This document shows, piece by piece, positions 48,159-58,051 of a DNA stretch of 64,000 nt. Source of the stretch: Methanosphaera sp. WGK6. GTDB lineage: Archaea > Methanobacteriota > Methanobacteria > Methanobacteriales > Methanobacteriaceae. Made by a program: the position numbers and the translations under genes. Position 1 is the first letter of the stretch, and every line of letters begins with the position of its first letter. Below the pieces are notes generated by a model. The model saw only the letters and a list, made by a program, of their open reading frames with translations, ran no database searches and was not told where the DNA came from. The stretch spans positions 1 to 64,000 of the forward strand of contig NZ_JRWK01000005.1 of NCBI RefSeq assembly GCF_001729965.1, given 5' to 3'.

Positions 48159-49328
48159 AGCTTCAACACCTAGTTTTTCTTCTTTTATATCAAGAATTAA
48201 TTGTTTTAATTCATCTAATGGCATATTTGTTCTAAGTCCTGTTAATTTAAAATGAGTTCTTGAAATAAAATAACCCCTACTTCTAATTTCATCAATAACA
48301 TCATTGATTTTAGGTGAACTTATTTTTAATTTCTTACAGATTTTATGAATATCATAAAAAGTTACTGGCCCTTCTGCTTCCTCATAACAACTATTGAATA
48401 ACTTTAATAATTCATCTTTCTTATTTAATTCTAGATTTTCAGCAGTTTTTATCATATTCCCTAAAAAATCTTTATCCCATATAGAACCTAACCATAATGG
48501 TCCTGCCACATCATATTTACCCTCACAATTTGGACAACTCTCAGGAATAGTTGGTGCATACCCATGAATTAATTCTCTATGTAAACAATTTGGACAATGA
48601 GCTATAAATCCAATATTATCAAGAGATTCATTTGTCTTTTTACCTCCTCTTTTTACAATTGCATAAATTCTCATATAATGTTCAGTACTATGTGAAAATA
48701 GTATATGTAAATATTTTTGATTAACTGCAAGATTTCTTGCAATTGATGCTGCTAATATTCTTATCCCATTTTCATGACAATACTCTGTTTTTTGAGGCTC
48801 TGCACCATACTTTCTAAGACAAGGATCATGATAAGTTCCACATAAAGCTGAAGTATCTGTTGCACTTATACATATTAATCCACCAGGCCTAATATTTGCA
48901 GCAGTTGATTGAATAAACATTGCAGGTGTTCCAAATGGATCTATATCCACAACATCAAATAATCCCTTATTGGATTGTAATAGTATATTAGCATCATTTT
49001 TTTGAACATCCACATTTGAAATGCCATTAAGTTCCATATTCTTTTTAGCTATTTCTACTGCTAATGGATTTACATCACCTACCACAACACTTTCAACACC
49101 AGGTATTTCTTTAGAATATCTTGCACCTCTAATACCTGTTCCTCCAAAAGCATCACATATCGAAATATCATGATCTACTTCTTTTCTATACTGATTAATT
49201 ACTACAACCGATATATCCCTATTCATTTCCATTACAGGATTATAAAATACAGGTGCCTTTGCTGATACTTTTTCAAAATCAGGCACTTCTATTTTAACTA
49301 ATCCTTCTTCAATAATATGTGTATCCAT
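48156..49328 (-). CDS. trm1: tRNA (guanine26-N2)-dimethyltransferase
   Basis: The 390-residue methyltransferase shows the Trm1 features: a SAM site CDAFGGTGIRGARYSKEI, the catalytic VDIDPFGTPAMF, and a zinc-binding insertion HCPNCLHREL/CPNCEG. It methylates G26 at the tRNA elbow. The length matches archaeal Trm1. Monocistronic. Confidence 0.94.
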   Translation of the reverse strand: MDTHIIEEGLVKIEVPDFEKVSAKAPVFYNPVMEMNRDISVVVINQYRKEVDHDISICDAFGGTGIRGARYSKEIPGVESVVVGDVNPLAVEIAKKNMELNGISNVDVQKNDANILLQSNKGLFDVVDIDPFGTPAMFIQSTAANIRPGGLICISATDTSALCGTYHDPCLRKYGAEPQKTEYCHENGIRILAASIARNLAVNQKYLHILFSHSTEHYMRIYAIVKRGGKKTNESLDNIGFIAHCPNCLHRELIHGYAPTIPESCPNCEGKYDVAGPLWLGSIWDKDFLGNMIKTAENLELNKKDELLKLFNSCYEEAEGPVTFYDIHKICKKLKISSPKINDVIDEIRSRGYFISRTHFKLTGLRTNMPLDELKQLILDIKEEKLGVEA

Positions 49329-49660
49329 TCATGTTACGTCCTAAATAATTAAAATATTAAATTATTAAAATCTATATTATTCTATTATATTATTTAGATA
49401 TAAAAAAAATTAGGTAATTTAGAATTAAAATACAAGAATAGTGAAATAATTAAAATTAAATAACTACAAACTAAAAATGAATAATACTAATATTCTTATA
49501 GATTAAATTAAAAATATTAAAACAGAACTTAAAATTCAAATAAGTAATCATTATTATTACTTAGATTAAAAAAAGTTAAAATTAATATAAACAATTATTT
49601 TTATTATAATTAACAATTATCATCAATAAAAAATGAATAATAAAATAAAAGGGGAATTAT
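49329..49660. other. Divergent intergenic region
   Basis: AT-rich spacer of 332 bases between trm1 and the DegT-type aminotransferase; it must hold both promoters. I see no gene-like frame or clear palindrome. Confidence 0.35.
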
Positions 49661-50752
49661 ATGATAAATATAGCAAAACCAATAATCAGTGATGAAGAAA
49701 TAGAAGCAGTAACTGAAGTTTTAAAATCAGGTATGTTAGCTCAAGGTTCAAAAGTAGAAGAATTCCAAAATGAATTTGCAAAATATGTTGAAGCAAAATA
49801 TGGAATTGCTACTACTTCTGGAACAACAGCACTACATACAGCATTAATTGCTGCAGACATTAAACCAGGTGATGAAATAATTACAACACCATTTACATTT
49901 GCAGCAACATCCAATTCAATATTATATTCCCAAGCAACACCAGTATATGCAGATATAAATCCAAAAACATTTAATCTTGACCCAGAAAAAATAGAAGAAA
50001 AAATAACAGATAAAACTAAAGCAATAATGCCAGTTCATTTATACGGACAGCCAGCAGATATGGATCCAATCATGGAAATTGCTGAAAAACATGATTTAAA
50101 AGTTATTGAAGATGCAGCTCAAGCACATGGTGCTGTATATCATGGGAAAAAAATAGGAAGTATTGGTGATTTAGGTTGTTTTAGTTTCTATCCAACAAAA
50201 AATATGACCACTGGAGAAGGTGGAATGGTTACAACCAATGATGATGATTTAGCTGAAAAATCAGGAATGATAAGAGCACATGGTGAAAGTAAAAGATATG
50301 AACAATCATTACTTGGTTACAACTACCGTATGACTAATATTGCAGCTAGTATCGGATTAATACAACTTAAACATATTGATGAATTCAATAGAAAAAGAAA
50401 TGAAAATGCATCATATCTTAATGAAGGATTAGCTGATGTTGAAGGTATAACCACACCATATACTGCAGATAATGTTACTCATGTATTCCACCAATACACT
50501 ATAAGAGTATCTAAAGATAGAGATAATTTTAAACAATATTTAACTGATAATGAAATTGGAACTGGTATTCATTATCCAATTGTATTATACAAACAACCAT
50601 ATTATCAAACACTAGGAATTACAGGTAATTGTCCTGAAGCTGAAAAAGCTGCAAGTCAGGTTATTTCACTCCCAGTACATCCTTCATTAACTACTGAAGA
50701 ACTTGATACAATTATAGAAACTGTTAAAAAAGGTTCTGAAGAACTACTATAA
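49661..50752 (+). CDS. DegT/DnrJ/EryC1/StrS-family aminotransferase
   Basis: A 363-residue PLP enzyme of the sugar aminotransferase family. [21 protein letters not shown] binds the cofactor phosphate, [11 protein letters not shown] carries the pyridine-binding Asp, and [14 protein letters not shown] has the Schiff-base Lys. It probably aminates a nucleotide-linked keto sugar for cell-surface glycans, but the substrate cannot be read from the sequence. No glycosyltransferase is near. A TtuA-like gene follows after 55 bases. Confidence 0.9.
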   Translation: MINIAKPIISDEEIEAVTEVLKSGMLAQGSKVEEFQNEFAKYVEAKYGIATTSGTTALHTALIAADIKPGDEIITTPFTFAATSNSILYSQATPVYADINPKTFNLDPEKIEEKITDKTKAIMPVHLYGQPADMDPIMEIAEKHDLKVIEDAAQAHGAVYHGKKIGSIGDLGCFSFYPTKNMTTGEGGMVTTNDDDLAEKSGMIRAHGESKRYEQSLLGYNYRMTNIAASIGLIQLKHIDEFNRKRNENASYLNEGLADVEGITTPYTADNVTHVFHQYTIRVSKDRDNFKQYLTDNEIGTGIHYPIVLYKQPYYQTLGITGNCPEAEKAASQVISLPVHPSLTTEELDTIIETVKKGSEELL

Positions 50753-50807
50753 TTAACCTCCCTTCTTTTTACTCTTTTTATATTAAATCTAAGGAAAATG
50801 TTTTATT

Positions 50808-51662
50808 ATGAAAATAGAACCAGAAAAATTTAATGAATATGTTAAGAATAATGTTTTCAATACAATTACTAACTACAAATTAATTGAAGATAATGATAAA
50901 GTTATGATTGGAGTATCTGGTGGAAAAGACAGTATTCTCACATTACATATGTTACATCAATACCAACAAGAAGCAGATATAAATTTTGAAATAAAAGCTG
51001 TTTGTATTGATGAGGGAATTTGTGATTACAGAGAACAAGGAATAAATTCTGCTAAAGAAAATTGTGAAAACTTAGATATTTCCCTTGTAATTCATTCATT
51101 TAAAGATGAATGGGGTTATTCCCTAGATGAAATTCATGATTTATATAAAAGTACATGTATGCCCTGTGGAGTTTATAGAAGATATTTACTAAATAAGATA
51201 TCAGATATGTATCATTGTGATAAAATTGCTACAGGACATAATATGGATGATGAAATTCAATCATTTTTAATGACTTTTGCTAGAAACGATCAAAATAAAT
51301 TTCCAAAATTTACACCCGCACTAAATAGAATTCATAAAAATATGGTTCCACGAATAAAACCATTATGGCAGTTACCTGAAAAAGATGTGGGAATATGGTG
51401 TGTTGTAAATAATATACCAATTCATGATGAAGAATGCCCATATTCTGTTACTTCTCTAAGAAGTGATGTTAAATTATACTTAAATAAACTAGAAGAAAAA
51501 GAAAAAGGTATTAAGAAAAATATATTTAATTCATTTAAAAAAACATTTAAACTACCATCTAAAGAAGTACAATTAACCACTTGTGAACTTTGTGGACAAG
51601 CTACTGCTAAAAGCCCATGTAAAGCATGTGTAATGACAGAAGAAATAAAAAATAAATTATAG
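50808..51662 (+). CDS. Second TtuA/NcsA-like PP-loop enzyme
   Basis: This 284-residue protein is a paralogue of the TtuA/NcsA protein at 10639. It keeps the ATP loop SGGKDS, the cysteines CMPCGVYRR and DEECPYS for the [4Fe-4S] cluster, GHNMDDE and a C-terminal zinc ribbon (CELCG, CKAC). It lacks the N-terminal CX2C zinc ribbon and has no ubiquitin-like carrier next to it. It may modify a different tRNA position or another substrate. Its 3' end slightly overlaps the convergent DUF1922 gene. Confidence 0.85.
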   Translation: MKIEPEKFNEYVKNNVFNTITNYKLIEDNDKVMIGVSGGKDSILTLHMLHQYQQEADINFEIKAVCIDEGICDYREQGINSAKENCENLDISLVIHSFKDEWGYSLDEIHDLYKSTCMPCGVYRRYLLNKISDMYHCDKIATGHNMDDEIQSFLMTFARNDQNKFPKFTPALNRIHKNMVPRIKPLWQLPEKDVGIWCVVNNIPIHDEECPYSVTSLRSDVKLYLNKLEEKEKGIKKNIFNSFKKTFKLPSKEVQLTTCELCGQATAKSPCKACVMTEEIKNKL

Positions 51663-51872
51663 TTTATCTGCTGTTTTAAAACAAGACCCCCCATATATCT
51701 CCTCTTGCATATCTTGAACTGCTTCTGTTGCTTGTTCCATTGTATCTACTGTTTTAAAAATTCTTCTTTTCTTAACAGTTAATGTTTTTCCACAAGTACA
51801 TTTCTTGGTTTTATAAATATCCTTAGAGTATAGTACTCTTCCACAATCACACCTAAATATATAATATACCAT
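51657..51872 (-). CDS. DUF1922 zinc-ribbon protein
   Basis: A 71-residue protein with two CxC-type pairs in FRCDCGR and KCTCGK that form a zinc ribbon, followed by a helix (MEQATEAVQDMQEEI). It fits DUF1922, a methanogen family of unknown function. The ATG at 51872 has GTGAG upstream; a GTG at 51881 would add three residues. It overlaps the convergent PP-loop gene by six bases. Confidence 0.8.
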   Translation of the reverse strand: MVYYIFRCDCGRVLYSKDIYKTKKCTCGKTLTVKKRRIFKTVDTMEQATEAVQDMQEEIYGGSCFKTADKL

Positions 51873-51889
51873 AACACTCACTTTTTAAT

Positions 51890-53203
51890 TTAAATTCCAA
51901 AGACTATATTCACATAGGGTAAAAACACATTATTTAATGTTAATAGAAATCCAACTGTACATCCAATATTTGTTCCAAGAACTACTAAAATCACTCTAAA
52001 TAAGGAATTATGCCATAAATCTTTGAATGACTCGAAATTTGATAGTTCTGTTAAATCATTTACTCCCACATGTCTTAATTTTCCTTCAACAATTCCTGAA
52101 AACCATCCTGCAGCCAATAATGGATGTATTATCGTAATTGGTGCTACAACCATACCCACAAGAGCCGATTGTATTTTTGATCCAGATAATAATGAACCAA
52201 TGAATGCTCCACCACAAGCAAAAATTAAGTAGTTTATTATTCCTCCTTGAATATTAATACCTTGCATGAAAGCTCCTATGAACATTACAATAAATAATAC
52301 AGGTATTAGATAGAGAATTATTTTTATAAAGGATATTTTTGATTCTTTTACTGTATTAATTGACTCAATGGGTGGTATCGTACTCGGTTTTTTTAAATAG
52401 TCCATTATTCCATTTTTATGTCCAGCCCCTACTACTGCTACAACATTTTTATCTTCTAAACTTTTTAAATTATATGCCATATATGCATCACGTTCATGAA
52501 CTAGGGCATTGTATCCACCAGGGGATGTTTCTTTAAAATAATCCATAACTTCTATAATTACATCATCTTGTTTTAGATGTTCTACTTCTTCTTTAAATAA
52601 CTCTTCTTCTTCATCATCACTTATTAAGTATGATTTTATTAATTCCCAGACAAATGATAGTTTTTCTCTTAAACTCATCCCATCTAATGTCCTCTTAAAT
52701 GTTGTTTGAATATTTCTATCAATTAATGCAATATCTGCATTTACTTCTTTTGCAATTTTATATGCTTCTAACATTTCAGAACCAGGTTTTACTCCTACTT
52801 CCTCACCCATTCTCTTTTGCATATTTGATAGAAATAGACTTACTATTGTAACAGTTAGATTTGATGATTTCAATATATTTTTTAAATCAAAGTTTTGTTC
52901 TCTTTTAATTCCATTCATTTCATCAATTAAGTTTTGAAATCTACCTGCATCTAATTCAATAGCTACTATTTCTGGTTTTTTATCATATATTACTTCTCTT
53001 ACTGTATCTATACTTTTATCAGATATGTGTGCAGTTCCAATTATTTCTAAGGATGGTTCATGTATAGGTTCAATTATTTCCTCAGCATTATCTATTGCTT
53101 CATTATCAGAAATTTTAGGAATATTTTTAGGTAAATGTACAATAGGTGGTTTGATAAAGATTCTTTTAGGAATATTATCCATGTTCATATTTTCATTAGT
53201 CAT
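51890..53203 (-). CDS. TraB/PrgY-family membrane protein
   Basis: A 437-residue protein with an N-terminal extension, a TraB domain (EIIGTAHISDKSIDTVREVI, the GTAH motif; later VVAVVGAGHKNGI) and four or five C-terminal transmembrane helices (about 297-437). The GTAH and GAGH motifs suggest a Tiki-like metalloprotease fold. In enterococci TraB/PrgY shuts down sex pheromone activity; the archaeal role is unknown. GGTGAT stands just before the ATG. Same strand as comB, 25 bases downstream of it. Confidence 0.85.
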   Translation of the reverse strand: MTNENMNMDNIPKRIFIKPPIVHLPKNIPKISDNEAIDNAEEIIEPIHEPSLEIIGTAHISDKSIDTVREVIYDKKPEIVAIELDAGRFQNLIDEMNGIKREQNFDLKNILKSSNLTVTIVSLFLSNMQKRMGEEVGVKPGSEMLEAYKIAKEVNADIALIDRNIQTTFKRTLDGMSLREKLSFVWELIKSYLISDDEEEELFKEEVEHLKQDDVIIEVMDYFKETSPGGYNALVHERDAYMAYNLKSLEDKNVVAVVGAGHKNGIMDYLKKPSTIPPIESINTVKESKISFIKIILYLIPVLFIVMFIGAFMQGINIQGGIINYLIFACGGAFIGSLLSGSKIQSALVGMVVAPITIIHPLLAAGWFSGIVEGKLRHVGVNDLTELSNFESFKDLWHNSLFRVILVVLGTNIGCTVGFLLTLNNVFLPYVNIVFGI

Positions 53204-53228
53204 AGTATCACCTGATGATTGAGAATTA

Positions 53229-53933
53229 TTATAATTGAGTTATTTTATTATTTTTATAAATTGGCACTATATTCGATTCATTGATTTTAGCACATACATC
53301 TATATCTTCTGGATATCCTAGTGATCGTAATATATCTGCACTGTTTGATGTATATATTAAATCTTGAGCTATTTTATGATCTTCTGCTATCATTTGAGCT
53401 ACTTGACCTGATTCTGTGATATCTAGAGGTATTTCTTTTATTTTTGCAAGGTTTACTATTTCATTAATTATTATTCCAGCACCTATCCCATCTTCTATTG
53501 TGAAATTTTGATGTCTACCAGCCATGATTAATTGAATTTCATCTTCTGCCATTTCTAATGATTTTTCAGCAATTGCTTTAGCATTGATTGATGATCCAAT
53601 TAATATATCTGCATTTTTATTGTTGTTTTGCATATTTTCTAGTACTTTTGTTCCATTGGTTGTTTTTAGGATTAATGTATTTCCTTTGAAGTTTTGAATA
53701 TAGTATGGTGAATTAGATACATCGAATTTATCTAATTTTAGAACTTTTTTTTCACCAGCTAGAACTGCATTATATTTTTCTTTTAGTTTAAATGCTTTTT
53801 CTATATCATTGACTGGAATTATTTCTTTAAAATTATTTAATGCTACTGTTATTGTTGTACTTGCTCTTAATAAATCTATGACTATTGCTACATCAGTTGT
53901 ATTTGCATTATATAATTTAACATCGATTTTTAT
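53229..53933 (-). CDS. comB: 2-Phosphosulfolactate phosphatase, with AUA start
   Basis: The frame read from ATA at 53933 gives a 234-residue ComB, the enzyme that dephosphorylates 2-phosphosulfolactate in coenzyme M synthesis. Conserved segments include DVAIVIDLLRASTTITVAL near the start, ILKTTNGTKVLEN at about residue 90 and MAGRHQNFTIEDGIGAG at 137. The first ATG in frame is at 53633, which would delete the first 100 residues and the catalytic region. No ATG, GTG or TTG occurs upstream before a stop. GGGGTGG lies five bases before the ATA, so AUA is the likely start. Confidence 0.85.
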   Translation of the reverse strand: MKIDVKLYNANTTDVAIVIDLLRASTTITVALNNFKEIIPVNDIEKAFKLKEKYNAVLAGEKKVLKLDKFDVSNSPYYIQNFKGNTLILKTTNGTKVLENMQNNNKNADILIGSSINAKAIAEKSLEMAEDEIQLIMAGRHQNFTIEDGIGAGIIINEIVNLAKIKEIPLDITESGQVAQMIAEDHKIAQDLIYTSNSADILRSLGYPEDIDVCAKINESNIVPIYKNNKITQL

Positions 53934-53936
53934 AGT

Positions 53937-53944
53937 ACCACCCC
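53937..53944 (-). promoter_or_regulatory. Ribosome-binding site of comB
   Basis: GGGGTGGT on the minus strand lies at the right distance from the ATA at 53933. It supports initiation there and not at the internal ATG, which has no comparable site. An out-of-frame ATG overlaps this site but meets a stop after nine codons. Confidence 0.6.
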
Positions 53945-54122
53945 ATAATTTTTGTTTGATTAAACTAATTTAAAATATTATTCTTAAAATCTTTTAGTTA
54001 TCCTTTTTAATTTAAATATTTAATAGTTTTATTTTTAATTAATTATAATAATATGTATAATAGAAATACTAAATTCAACATATAATAATATAAGAAAAAA
54101 ATTATACTCTTTGGTGAATACT

Positions 54123-54647
54123 ATGAAAATTATTACCACTCCTATGTGTGAAGATGCTTTGAAAATAGCTGGTGTGAAAGAATATTCTGTTGTAAAACCA
54201 ACAGATATAAATGATGCAGATATTGCTGTATTACTTTCTGAAACAAAAACAGATATTCCAACAATCGCTATTAAATTAAATACATATTCACAGTTATATG
54301 AAAGTATACGTATTTTAGAAGATAAATTCAATACATCCGCTAATATAGATGAAATAGAAAAAATTACAGAATTAATTAATACTAATATTAATAAACAAAG
54401 TAGTAGAAATAATACTAAAGTTAAAGTATATAGTAATTTTTTAAAAGATATTGTTTCTGATATGGGTTATATAATTAGTAATGTAGATTATGATTTCATA
54501 GTTTTACCTGATTATATGAATATTGAATTAGAAGATAATGATAATGTCATTATAATTCCTTCACATAAAAATGTATCAAAGAATATTATTCAAAGAATTA
54601 AAGAAAGATATGAATTACTGGAGAATAAATTATGTATGAAACAATGA
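54123..54647 (+). CDS. Conserved methanogen protein upstream of mmp7
   Basis: A 174-residue protein without a motif I recognise. A Rossmann-like N-terminal half ([39 protein letters not shown]) is followed by a helical middle and a C-terminal strand-helix part. It overlaps the start of mmp7 by 16 bases, so the two are translationally linked and probably act together. GGTGA five bases upstream supports the ATG at 54123 over TTG and GTG codons at 54111-54116. Confidence 0.7.
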   Translation: MKIITTPMCEDALKIAGVKEYSVVKPTDINDADIAVLLSETKTDIPTIAIKLNTYSQLYESIRILEDKFNTSANIDEIEKITELINTNINKQSSRNNTKVKVYSNFLKDIVSDMGYIISNVDYDFIVLPDYMNIELEDNDNVIIIPSHKNVSKNIIQRIKERYELLENKLCMKQ

Positions 54648-55540
54648 CCTATACAGGTGGAGTTCATAAACATTATGAAATGGAAGAGTTAATTGAAGAT
54701 TTAGGTGGATTTATTTTACAGAAAAATGAATCACAACTTGATATAACTTTAACTATAGCAATTCCATCTGAGGATACTGATAAAATTGAAAAAAAAGCTA
54801 AGGAATTATTAGGTGCTGTTGAAGTATCACCTCTAGCCAGTACTGAAATAGCTGTAGTTTCACCAACTCTTGCACATCAACATCTTCCTCATGCTGCTTG
54901 TGATATTGCTGAATATATGAGAAGATATGGTACTAAAACAAATATGATTGGACTTGCAAGAGGTGCTGGAAAAGGTATTGCACAAATAAATAAAGAAGAA
55001 AAAGATCTTATTGAAGAACATGATCTTGCTATTTTTTCTTTAGGTAGTTTTGAAGAATGTATTCGTAAAAAGAAATTTTTATTTGAAGATATTAACATTC
55101 CTGTTATTGTAACAGGTAGTCCTGTAATAGATGCAGATGAAATAAATGCTAATGCTTACATTGAAGGTTTTGGAAGAATTCCTCGTCGACTTAAACGTGG
55201 AGAAAATATAAGAGCTTTAAGAAAATTAGCCAATACTGCTGAAACAATAATTTCAAAACAAAAAGAAGATTTAAATGATGATCCATTGATAATATCACCA
55301 GTTATTGTTAAAATTGCAATTGAAAGAAATGTTCCTGAAGTAGAACATGTTAACTCACCAATGGCTATTGTAAGTCAACTAGATGGAGTTCGTGTGAAAC
55401 TTCCATATGATAAGTTCCATGAAGAAATTGAAAATGTGGTTGTTGAAGGATATAGATTAGGTGATATTGCTGAAATTAAAAAATCTAAAATGTATGACCA
55501 TATTTTAGTTAAAATACTTCCTGAAACAGCAATTATATAA
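54632..55540 (+). CDS. Methanogenesis marker protein 7
   Basis: The 302-residue product matches methanogenesis marker 7: [20 protein letters not shown] at the start and [20 protein letters not shown], then [18 protein letters not shown]. The family is confined to methane-metabolising archaea, and marker-7 proteins have been found with the reductase activation complex that includes McrC. Coupled to the upstream gene by overlap. The assignment is from motif memory. Confidence 0.85.
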   Translation: MYETMTYTGGVHKHYEMEELIEDLGGFILQKNESQLDITLTIAIPSEDTDKIEKKAKELLGAVEVSPLASTEIAVVSPTLAHQHLPHAACDIAEYMRRYGTKTNMIGLARGAGKGIAQINKEEKDLIEEHDLAIFSLGSFEECIRKKKFLFEDINIPVIVTGSPVIDADEINANAYIEGFGRIPRRLKRGENIRALRKLANTAETIISKQKEDLNDDPLIISPVIVKIAIERNVPEVEHVNSPMAIVSQLDGVRVKLPYDKFHEEIENVVVEGYRLGDIAEIKKSKMYDHILVKILPETAII

Positions 55541-55785
55541 AATATTATTTTCTTTAATTCTATTTCCCTTCCATTTTTCTAATTTTTTTTTAATTTATTT
55601 TGATTATTAATATATAGAGCTATACTGGTAACTAATTAGGATAATAAATATTAATTAATTTTATAAGATAGCAACATATAACTTTAATATATAGAATATT
55701 ATAAGAAAGAAAATAATACGATTTTTATATAAATATGTGAATAGTATAGAAAAATAGTTACTATTTACTAAAGGAGTTATAACTA

Positions 55786-56643
55786 ATGGCACATGAACAT
55801 GGAGCAAATTTATCTGATGAAGATAAAAAAGCTATAATTGAACAAAATATTAATATAACTCGTAATTTAGCAAATATTAAATATAAAATTGCTGTTATGA
55901 GTGGTAAAGGTGGAGTAGGAAAATCTACAGTAGCTGTTAATTTAGCTCAAGCATTTAATGCTATGGGATTAAAAACTGCTATCTATGATGTGGATATTCA
56001 CGGACCTAATGTACCTAAAATGTTAGGTATTGAAAATGAAAAATTAAATGTTAAAGGTAATAAATTAATACCTGTTGAAACTGATGATGGTATTCTCGTT
56101 GCATCAATGGCTTTCTTAATTGAAAATAATGGTTCACCTATTATTTGGAGAGGTCCACAAAAAACAGGAGCAATTAAACAATTAATATCTGATGTTGCAT
56201 GGAGTAATCTTGATGTTATGATTTTTGATAACCCTCCAGGCACTGGTGACGAACCTTTAACTGTTTTACAAATGATTCCAGATTTAGATGCAGCAATTAT
56301 GGTTACAACTCCAAGTTCAGTTTCTGAAGAAGATGTTGTTAAATGTGTCAGTATGACTAAAATGTTAGATATTAAAAATATTGGCCTAGTAGAAAACATG
56401 TCTTACTTCGAATGTCCTGATTGTAACAAAAAAATAAACCTTTTCGGAGAAAGCAAAGGTAAAGAATTTGCTGAAGCTATGGATGTTGATTATTTAGGTG
56501 ATTTACCATTTAGGACCAGCGTATCTGAAGCTGCTGATAAATATGAAGTACCTATTGTTAAATCCGAACCAGAATCTAAAGCATCAGAAGGATTTATGAA
56601 AATTGCTGAAGAAATTAAGGCAAAATATATGACAAAAGATTAG
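55786..56643 (+). CDS. Mrp/NBP35-family Fe-S cluster carrier ATPase
   Basis: The 285-residue P-loop protein has MSGKGGVGKSTVAVNLAQ (deviant Walker A), DVDIHGPNVPKMLG, IFDNPPGTGDEP and the CX2C CPDCNKKINLFG, which binds a bridging [4Fe-4S] cluster in the dimer. It carries Fe-S clusters to target proteins in the cytoplasm, which matters for methanogens rich in Fe-S enzymes. GGAG lies upstream of the ATG. Confidence 0.93.
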   Translation: MAHEHGANLSDEDKKAIIEQNINITRNLANIKYKIAVMSGKGGVGKSTVAVNLAQAFNAMGLKTAIYDVDIHGPNVPKMLGIENEKLNVKGNKLIPVETDDGILVASMAFLIENNGSPIIWRGPQKTGAIKQLISDVAWSNLDVMIFDNPPGTGDEPLTVLQMIPDLDAAIMVTTPSSVSEEDVVKCVSMTKMLDIKNIGLVENMSYFECPDCNKKINLFGESKGKEFAEAMDVDYLGDLPFRTSVSEAADKYEVPIVKSEPESKASEGFMKIAEEIKAKYMTKD

Positions 56644-56946
56644 TTTTAAAATTAATCTTTAATTCTTTTTTTTAAAAAAATAAATTATTTAAAATTATAC
56701 CAGCCTAAACCATAATTATTTATATTGAAATATATTTTAATAACCAAAAGTATATAAAATAAAATTAATAAAATATTACCATACCAAAGTAAATAAAAAA
56801 AATTGAAGAAATAATAACAAGAATACTTTAAATTGAAAATATCTAAAAAGAAAAATTAAAAGAGATATCATTAGAAAAATCAAAGATATTATCAATAAAA
56901 GTAATATAAAAATAATCACTAAATTAAGATAAATGAGGTGTAAATA
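56644..56946. other. Intergenic region, psmB promoter
   Basis: AT-rich spacer of 303 bases. A T8 tract follows the Mrp gene, and TATA-like stretches such as GTATATAAAA (near 56750) may belong to a promoter. No gene is visible. Confidence 0.35.
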
Positions 56947-57567
56947 ATGAACCAATCAGATAAAGATGTTAAAGGAACAACCACCGTAGGATTTGTATGT
57001 AAAGATGGTGTTGTTTTAGCAACAGAAACTCGTGCTACTATGGGTAGTTTAGTTGCAAACAAAGGAGCCGAAAAACTTTTCCAATTAAATGATAGGATTG
57101 GAGCTACCATAGCAGGAACAGTATCACATGCACAATCATTAATGGACATAATCAGTGCTGAAATTACATTATATGAATTAAGAAACGAAAAAGAAATGTC
57201 TATGGATGCAGTTGCTGTTTTAACAAGTAACATACTAAAATCAGGACAATATTATGTACAAACTATTCTTGGTGGAGTAGATAAAAATGGTGCAAAATTA
57301 TACTCATTAGATCCAAGTGGAAGTTACATGGAAGAAAAATGTACTGCAACAGGTTCTGGATCACCATATGCTTTTGGAGTACTTGAAGACAGATACACTG
57401 AAGATTTAACAGTTGAAGAAGGTAAAAAAGTAGCAATTAAAGCAATTACATCAGCAATGGAACGTGACGTTTACTCTGGAAATGGTTACAGATTAGGAAC
57501 CATTACAAAAGATGGAATGAAAATATATACTGAAGAAGAAATTGCTGAAATAAAAGCACAAATATAA
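56947..57567 (+). CDS. psmB: Proteasome beta subunit
   Basis: The 206-residue catalytic subunit of the 20S proteasome. A ten-residue propeptide (MNQSDKDVKG) precedes the active-site Thr11 in GTTTVGF. Asp and Lys of the catalytic set lie in TETRATMG and LVANKGAEKLF. Cleavage after Gly10 exposes the threonine. GAGGTG precedes the start. Monocistronic. Confidence 0.96.
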   Translation: MNQSDKDVKGTTTVGFVCKDGVVLATETRATMGSLVANKGAEKLFQLNDRIGATIAGTVSHAQSLMDIISAEITLYELRNEKEMSMDAVAVLTSNILKSGQYYVQTILGGVDKNGAKLYSLDPSGSYMEEKCTATGSGSPYAFGVLEDRYTEDLTVEEGKKVAIKAITSAMERDVYSGNGYRLGTITKDGMKIYTEEEIAEIKAQI

Positions 57568-58042
57568 ATAATATACCTCTTCTTCTTTTTTTTAAAATAT
57601 TAAAATATTATACCAACTTAATAAAAAAGTTATATATAAGTTAAAACAAATTAATTATTAATTATTTTTAAAAAATTGCTTTCAATAAATTTGATAATTT
57701 AATAGCAAATTAATTTATACAAGAATTTAACTACATACGCTAATTATTATAAAATTAAATCTGTATAAATAAATGAAACTTAATTTTAAAGAAAGTAATA
57801 AGATAATAAAACGATATAATTCAAATTTTAATAATATTTAACCTACATATTATACTAGTTATACTTGAATTTATCAATAAAACACGAATTATGACAGAGA
57901 AATAAAATTATTAATTTTTTTTCAATTTTACTAAACTCTAAGAATTAACTAAATATAGCTAATTAAAGTAAGAAAAAAACTTATAATTAAAAATAAAAGT
58001 TTCTATAATTTTAAAAAAAGAAACTATGAACAATATGAGAGA
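57568..58042. other. Intergenic region before aCPSF1
   Basis: A 475-base AT-rich spacer. A T8 run directly follows the psmB stop, as expected for archaeal transcript ends. The rest shows no gene, tRNA or clear repeat; the aCPSF1 promoter must lie here. Confidence 0.4.
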
Positions 58043-58051
58043 GTGATAATT

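Noticed and set aside
53229-53633. A complete 134-residue protein starting at ATG 53633
   Set aside because: The 100 codons upstream continue the ComB alignment in the same frame, so this would be a truncated call.
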